This document shows, piece after piece, positions 7,602 to 13,000 of a stretch of DNA of 15,280 bases (position 1 is the first letter of the stretch; each line of letters opens with the position of its first letter). The stretch covers positions 1 through 15,280 of the forward strand of contig DNGF01000186.1 in the NCBI GenBank assembly GCA_003486665.1. The letters are read 5' to 3'. Below the pieces are notes generated by a model. It was not told the DNA's origin. It saw nothing but the letters and a program-made list of their open reading frames with translations, and ran no database searches. This stretch comes from Oscillospiraceae bacterium. GTDB lineage: Bacteria > Bacillota > Clostridia > Oscillospirales > Acutalibacteraceae. A program made the position numbers and the translations under genes.

Positions 7602-8618
7602 ATGACGGATATGCCCTTAGTTTCTGTTGTTGTGCCTGTATATAATGTTGAAAAATATTTGGACAGGTGTGTGCAGTCTGTTGTCGGTCAAACATATGAT
7701 AATCTTGAGATTATTCTGGTGGACGACGGCTCAACCGACGGCAGTGCGGTGATTTGTGACAATTGGGCAAGCTCCGACGGCAGAATTAAAGTAATTCATA
7801 AAAAGAACGCAGGTCTGGGCATGGCGAGGAACAGCGGTATGGACTCGGCAGGCGGAAAATACATATTCTTTTTCGACAGCGACGACTACGTTGATACAAA
7901 AACGGTCGAAAAATGCGTCTCGACGGCCGAAAAAAATGACAGCGACGCTGTGATTTACGCCCTGTGCGACGTGTATGACGACGGCAGAACCTCAGAAAAA
8001 GAGATTGTAACCGATAAAACGTTTTTTGTCGGCGACGAGGTTCAAAACGAGGTCTTGCCCGGAATGTTTACCTATTCGATGGGCTTCGGAATAAGCTCGT
8101 GCGGAAAGATGTACCGTTTATCAAAAATTAAAGAATTAAACCTGAAATTTAAATCCGAAAAAGAGATTATTTCCGAGGACGCCTATTTTATTTTGGAGTT
8201 TTTCTCTCAAATAAAGAGCGTTTCGATTATAAAAGAGAGTCTGTATTATTATTATAAGCGGAGCAATTCGCTCACTCGCACCTATAAGGCGGACAGGCAA
8301 AAGCAGAACGATGTTTTTCTTATAAAGTGCGTCGAGCTTGCCCGACAAAACAATCTTTCGCGACAGGTTATAAATCACGTTACCGCAAGGTATCATATGT
8401 ATTCGATAACGGCGATGAAGCAAATCGTTGCCGCCGAATTACCCTTGAAAGAAAAGCAGACTGAGTTAAACAAGATTTTTAAAAGCAATGTGCTCAGGAA
8501 AAGCCTAACGGCCGACGTTATAAAGCTTCATAATAAAAGGCTCGGCCTGTTTTATACACTGCTAAAGCACAAATGCTATTTTGCCTGCAAAATAATTTTA
8601 TTTTTAAAACGAAATTAG
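7602..8618 (+). CDS. GT2-family (GT-A) glycosyltransferase
   Basis: A 338-residue family 2 glycosyltransferase. The N-terminus VSVVVPVYNVEKYLDRCVQS is diagnostic. DDGSTDGS at 41-48 is the nucleotide-binding motif, NAGLGMARNSGM at 69-80 follows, and FFFDSDDYV contains the DXD metal site (Asp92-Ser-Asp94). SEDAYF at 191-196 is in the position of the usual catalytic-base ED motif. The C-terminal third is basic and helical with a hydrophobic end (YFACKIILFLKRN), which may help membrane contact. Such enzymes transfer sugars with inversion from NDP-sugars to lipid-linked acceptors at the cytoplasmic face. Start: AGGAG at 7590-7594 before ATG. It is the only GT-A type enzyme in this block, so it probably makes an inverting linkage in the repeat unit. 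The 5' gap is 20 bp. Confidence 0.95.
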   Translation: MTDMPLVSVVVPVYNVEKYLDRCVQSVVGQTYDNLEIILVDDGSTDGSAVICDNWASSDGRIKVIHKKNAGLGMARNSGMDSAGGKYIFFFDSDDYVDTKTVEKCVSTAEKNDSDAVIYALCDVYDDGRTSEKEIVTDKTFFVGDEVQNEVLPGMFTYSMGFGISSCGKMYRLSKIKELNLKFKSEKEIISEDAYFILEFFSQIKSVSIIKESLYYYYKRSNSLTRTYKADRQKQNDVFLIKCVELARQNNLSRQVINHVTARYHMYSITAMKQIVAAELPLKEKQTELNKIFKSNVLRKSLTADVIKLHNKRLGLFYTLLKHKCYFACKIILFLKRN

Positions 8619-8622
8619 TATT

Positions 8623-8628
8623 AAGGAG
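8623..8628 (+). promoter_or_regulatory. Ribosome binding site supporting a GTG start
   Basis: AAGGAG lies 11 bp before the GTG at 8640, a longer spacer than usual. No ATG lies nearer in that frame and the encoded protein begins plausibly, so GTG is taken as the start. The long spacing and GTG codon may lower translation of the membrane protein relative to its neighbours, which is inference. Confidence 0.6.
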
Positions 8629-8639
8629 AACGATTTTCT

Positions 8640-9929
8640 GTGGATAAGAGTTCAGCAGGAAAATTATATATAAAAAAGAGAACCGTATCGGAGTGGATGA
8701 TGCTATTCATCTTTTTCTTCCCCGCTGCGCAGGCCTTTTTGACGGAGCTGTTGCCGATACCCGATGCGATCAAGTTCCTATGCGACGGCTTCTTGGTTTT
8801 GCTGTTGCTGAAGCTGTTTTTGCAACGCTTCACGAAGATAGACAATTATTCAATGCCGTTCGTCGTTATTGTGGATCTGTTCTTCTTCATTACCCTCGTC
8901 GGGTATTTGTTTAATTATCAATCGGTGTTTTACTATTTATGGGGATTGAGGAATAATATCAGAATGTTCGTTGCATTCTTTGCGTTCGCATATCTTGCGG
9001 ATTGGGAGGACGCAAAGGGCTGGATCAAAGCTTTAGATGTTTTATTTGTCATAAACTTTGCGGTTGTAATTCTTCAATATTTTTCAGGCTACGGTCAGGA
9101 CTATATCGGCGGAATTTTCGGCACGTCAAAGGGCTGTAACGGAAGCCTGCTGATTTTCCTTTGCATCGTCTTTGCGAAAACGATCCTTTCCTTTATGAGA
9201 GGTGAGGAAAAGATGAGCAAATGCATATTTGTTTCGGTTGCGTCACTGCTTGTTTCGACCTTGTCCGAGCTGAAGATGTTCTTCATTTTGTTTATTTTAA
9301 TCCTTTTTATGGCAAGCTTCATGACGGCGCATTCGATAAAAAAGACATTGTTCTTTGCGTTCGGTGCGGTGTTGGTTGTGCTTTTCAGTACACTGCTTAC
9401 CGTCCTTTATAAGGACTTTACGGATTTTCTTTCCTTTGACAGCCTGATAAAGGCGTTGACCGACACGGGATATGCGACCGATGAGGACATCGGCAGATTT
9501 ACCGCCCTGCCCGTTATCTCGCAGAGATTTTTGCCCGGCTTTTTCAGAAAGCTGTTCGGCTTAGGCCTCGGTAACTGCGACAGCTCGTCGCTCAGTATGT
9601 TCAATACGCCGTTTTTCGAATCTCATCAAACGGTTCACTATTCGTATTTTTCGTATGCATTTTTGTTCTTGGAAACAGGCTTTGTCGGACTGGCATTGTA
9701 TGCTTCGTTTTTCGTCGCTTCGTTTTTCGTTTCAAGAAAGCTGAAAAAGCTGGAAATGGCAGACGAATTTGCTTGTCAGATGAGCATTATACTTTCGGTG
9801 ATAAGCCTGATACTTTTGGTTTACAATTCCTCTTTGCGCATGGAGATCGGATTTATGCTGTTCTTTGTTTTGGCATTGCCGATTATTTCCGCCAATGAGC
9901 AAAGAGAAAGTGATGATGTTTATATATAA
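8640..9929 (+). CDS. Polytopic Wzy/O-antigen polymerase-like membrane protein
   Basis: A 429-residue integral membrane protein with roughly 11 hydrophobic spans, at about 18-38, 47-63, 73-91, 106-121, 129-149, 167-185, 196-208, 211-229, 235-257, 335-365 (one or two), 378-398 and 401-417. The polar stretch at 258-332 is the large external loop expected for O-antigen polymerases and ligases. It contains an arginine segment (GRFTALPVISQRF), the motif KLFGLGLGN near 304-312 and a His-rich stretch (ESHQTVHYSYF), followed by LETGFVGLALY, all characteristic of this superfamily. In Wzy-dependent pathways it would link undecaprenyl-pyrophosphate-bound repeat units on the outer face of the membrane. 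A ligase role is possible from sequence alone, but the LCP gene in the same cluster already supplies an attachment enzyme. The 36 bp after its stop hold no terminator. Confidence 0.88.
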   Translation: MDKSSAGKLYIKKRTVSEWMMLFIFFFPAAQAFLTELLPIPDAIKFLCDGFLVLLLLKLFLQRFTKIDNYSMPFVVIVDLFFFITLVGYLFNYQSVFYYLWGLRNNIRMFVAFFAFAYLADWEDAKGWIKALDVLFVINFAVVILQYFSGYGQDYIGGIFGTSKGCNGSLLIFLCIVFAKTILSFMRGEEKMSKCIFVSVASLLVSTLSELKMFFILFILILFMASFMTAHSIKKTLFFAFGAVLVVLFSTLLTVLYKDFTDFLSFDSLIKALTDTGYATDEDIGRFTALPVISQRFLPGFFRKLFGLGLGNCDSSSLSMFNTPFFESHQTVHYSYFSYAFLFLETGFVGLALYASFFVASFFVSRKLKKLEMADEFACQMSIILSVISLILLVYNSSLRMEIGFMLFFVLALPIISANEQRESDDVYI

Positions 9930-9951
9930 TCGTTTGGAAAAATGCAAACAA

Positions 9952-9957
9952 AGGAGG
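9952..9957 (+). promoter_or_regulatory. Consensus ribosome binding site of the giant surface protein
   Basis: A perfect AGGAGG lies 8 bp before ATG 9966. The surrounding 36 bp gap (9930-9965) is A-rich and shows no stem-loop or clear -35/-10 pair, so the giant gene is probably read from the glycan operon transcript while having strong independent initiation of translation. Confidence 0.8.
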
Positions 9958-9965
9958 CAAAAACG

Positions 9966-10058
9966 ATGAGAAGAGTGTCAAAAAGAATTATATCTCTCTT
10001 TTTGGTATTAGTGATGCTTCTCGCCATGATACCTGCCGGTACTGTTTTGGCAAGTGCC
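9966..10058 (+). other. Signal peptide of the giant surface protein
   Basis: The first 31 residues comprise a basic start (MRRVSKR), a hydrophobic core (IISLFLVLVMLLAMI) and a small-residue AXA site (Ala29-Ser30-Ala31), then Ala-Ser-Gly-Ser. This is a standard Sec/signal peptidase I pattern, so the mature protein starts near residue 32. Confidence 0.9.
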
Positions 10059-13000
10059 GCGTCGGGTTCGCTGGACATGACCGCCGAAGGACTTACCGCA
10101 ACTTATGCGGGTGACGGCACATGGACCGGCGGCGGAAATGTGGCGCACGGCACTGTTACCGGTAAGGGCTCGCTTTTCAAGCAGTCGCAGAGCGGCTCTC
10201 TTACCTTCACTAACACCAGAAGTCAAGCCGGATATATTTCTTTTGATTACAAAATCACAGAGAACACCGGATCGGTTACCATTGCCGGTAATACCGTTAC
10301 GGGCAGCGGCTCTTATGCGCCGTCCGCAGCTTTGGGCAGCGGTGAAACGGTTCAGGTTGTTATCAAATCCGGTAAGGGTAACGACCAAACAACGTCGATT
10401 GAGCTTACGAATATCAATCTTGTTGTTGACGTCAGTGCCACGACCACCTTTAAAGCACCGACCAACGGTTCCTATACCGTCAACGGTGAGTCTATCACAA
10501 AGGACACAGCCAAAACGCAGTCCTCAACGGTAGCATATAATCTTGTTGCAAAGCCTGCAACGGGTTATAACTTTATCGGTTGGTACAGCTCGGCAATCAA
10601 CGGATATTTCGATTACAACAGTACAACAACTCTGAATGTTGAAAGCGATACCGTTGTTTACCCTGTTTTTGTCAGCTCGTCAATGGCTGTATTTCAGGTC
10701 GGCTTCAATCTTTACACCGATTTGAATAAGGCAAATGCCGCCGCAGAGGCGGATTCGAGCAAGCAGATTGTGCTCTCGCACAGCGGTATTCTTGCCGCCG
10801 GCACATACAAGATTTCAAAGGGAGTTAATCTGTTGATTCCCTTCGATTCTGCCAATACGGCCACCTTCGGCGACGAGCCCGAATGCGCAATGACATATGC
10901 TGCCCCGACCATGTACTCATGTCTTACCATGGCGGACGGTGCGGTTATCAACTGCTACGGTAATATCAATGTCAACGCAACCCAGCTTGCTTCGTCAACA
11001 AGAACCGCAGGCAGAGTCTGCGGCGCTTACGGTGCAATTCAGATGACCTCCGGCTCTCAGATTAAACTGAAGAGCGGTTCGGCACTCTATGCCTACGGCT
11101 ACATCGGCGGCGAAGGACTTGTTTGGGGCGAAAGCGGAAGCAAGGTATATCAGTTCATGCAGATTGAGGACTGGCGAGGAGGTAACGATTCCTCTTCATT
11201 GCTTTCTTCATTGAAAAACAACTCGTTCCTTTTCTCTCAGTATTATCTTCAGAACGTTGAGGCCGAGCTTCGTATAGACAGCGGTTGCACCATGTACGGT
11301 ACCGCCGCAATCGCCGCAGGCTTGGGCAGCTCGAAATCACCGAGCCAGGCCTGCGCCGCAATCGTCGGCAAGGATGAGGGTATGTTCCATATCACAAGCG
11401 GTTATGCCACACTGAAGTATGACGCAACGACAGACAGAATGACGCTCGATTTCTACGGTGACCTTGTAACGGACGCTATCAGTATGTCGATTAAGCTCAC
11501 TGTTGTTTCTTCGTCAATGAATACCGCCGATTACATTCTCGCTCTTCCGATGAACTATACCATAAATATTAAATCGGGCAGTAATGTTACATTTGCTCAG
11601 AAGTTTAAGCTTCTTCCCGGTACGGCTATCAATGTTGAAGAGGGTGCGACGGCAATCGTTTCCTCGGGCGGCGCAGTTTACCTCTATGACGTTGACGACT
11701 GGATGTCGGGCACATACACTTACAATAAGAACATTTTCCAGTTACCCTATGTATTTGCGAAAAAGGGCGCTCCCGTAACTCGCAGTGTAAAGGAAAATTC
11801 CGTTCTCAGGGTTGACGGAACGTTGACCGCAAACGGCCCGATATATTCAACCAAATCCGTCACAAACGGCGGCGATGCCGTTATCAAGGGTAAGGGCGTG
11901 TATGTTTCGAATGTTCACGGCTCGACAGACCTTAAAGAGGTCACCGGCTCGAACACCACGCTTAAAACCATCGCCTGCGTTCCCGTCAGGGGCACGATCG
12001 CAGGACACAGCGGATACAACAGCTTTGCTATCGGCACATACCGCTCGTTGAACGGAAACTGCTGGTATCAGAGAGCAGTTACGGCTAACGGCTTTACTGT
12101 CGTTTCGGGCGGCGTTCAGGACGGCGTAAACGTTTATGTTGCCGACACAAAGGACGCAACCGTTACGCTCGTTCTCACAACCGAACAGCCGTGCGTTACG
12201 CTTCCCACAAACGCTAAGGTTGCCGTAAGCGGCAATAAATATACATTGACCGAGATTAACAGCAATGTTACGATCGTCGCAAAACAGCATAATCCGGTTG
12301 TTTCTGTTCCGGCAAAGGCTCCCGACTGTCTTAACGGCGGCTATACGGCCGAAGAAAAATGCTCGGTCTGCGGCACGGTCGTAAGCCCCTCGGTAAGTGT
12401 TCCGGCAACGGGACACAAGGAGGAGATTATCCCCGGAAAAGAGGCCACATGTACGGAAAACGGCTTGACCGAGGGCAAGAAGTGCTCTGTTTGCGGTGAA
12501 ATCATCGTCGCTCAGGAGGTCATTAAGGCACACGGCCATTCCGAAAAAACCGTTCCCGGAAAAGCTCCGACCTGTACGGAGAACGGCCTGACCGCCGGCA
12601 AGGTTTGCTCGGTCTGCGGTGCCGTTATAGAAAAGCAGGAGATTATTCCGGCTACCGGCCATACCTATACGACGGTTGTTACCGCTCCGACTTGCGAAGA
12701 GGACGGATACACCACCCATACCTGTGCCTGCGGTTACAGCTATGTTGACAATATCGTTAAAGCAACGGGACACAGCTATACAATCACGGTGGACGGCACA
12801 TACAAGGCTCCGACCTGTACCGAGGATGGAAAGGAAGCGGATCTTAAATGCGCAAAGTGCGGCGCCGTTAAAAAGGGTGCGGTTATTCCTGCCAAGGGTC
12901 ACGATGAGGTGATTGATGCGGCGGTTGAGCCTACCTGCACCAAGGACGGTCTTACAGAGGGTCGTCACTGCAAAACCTGTAACGAGGTTATCGTTGCGCA

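Noticed and set aside
9930..9965. Possible terminator or promoter between polymerase and giant surface gene
   Set aside because: The 36 bp gap has no inverted repeat with a T-run and no convincing -35/-10 pair, only an A-rich leader and AGGAGG.
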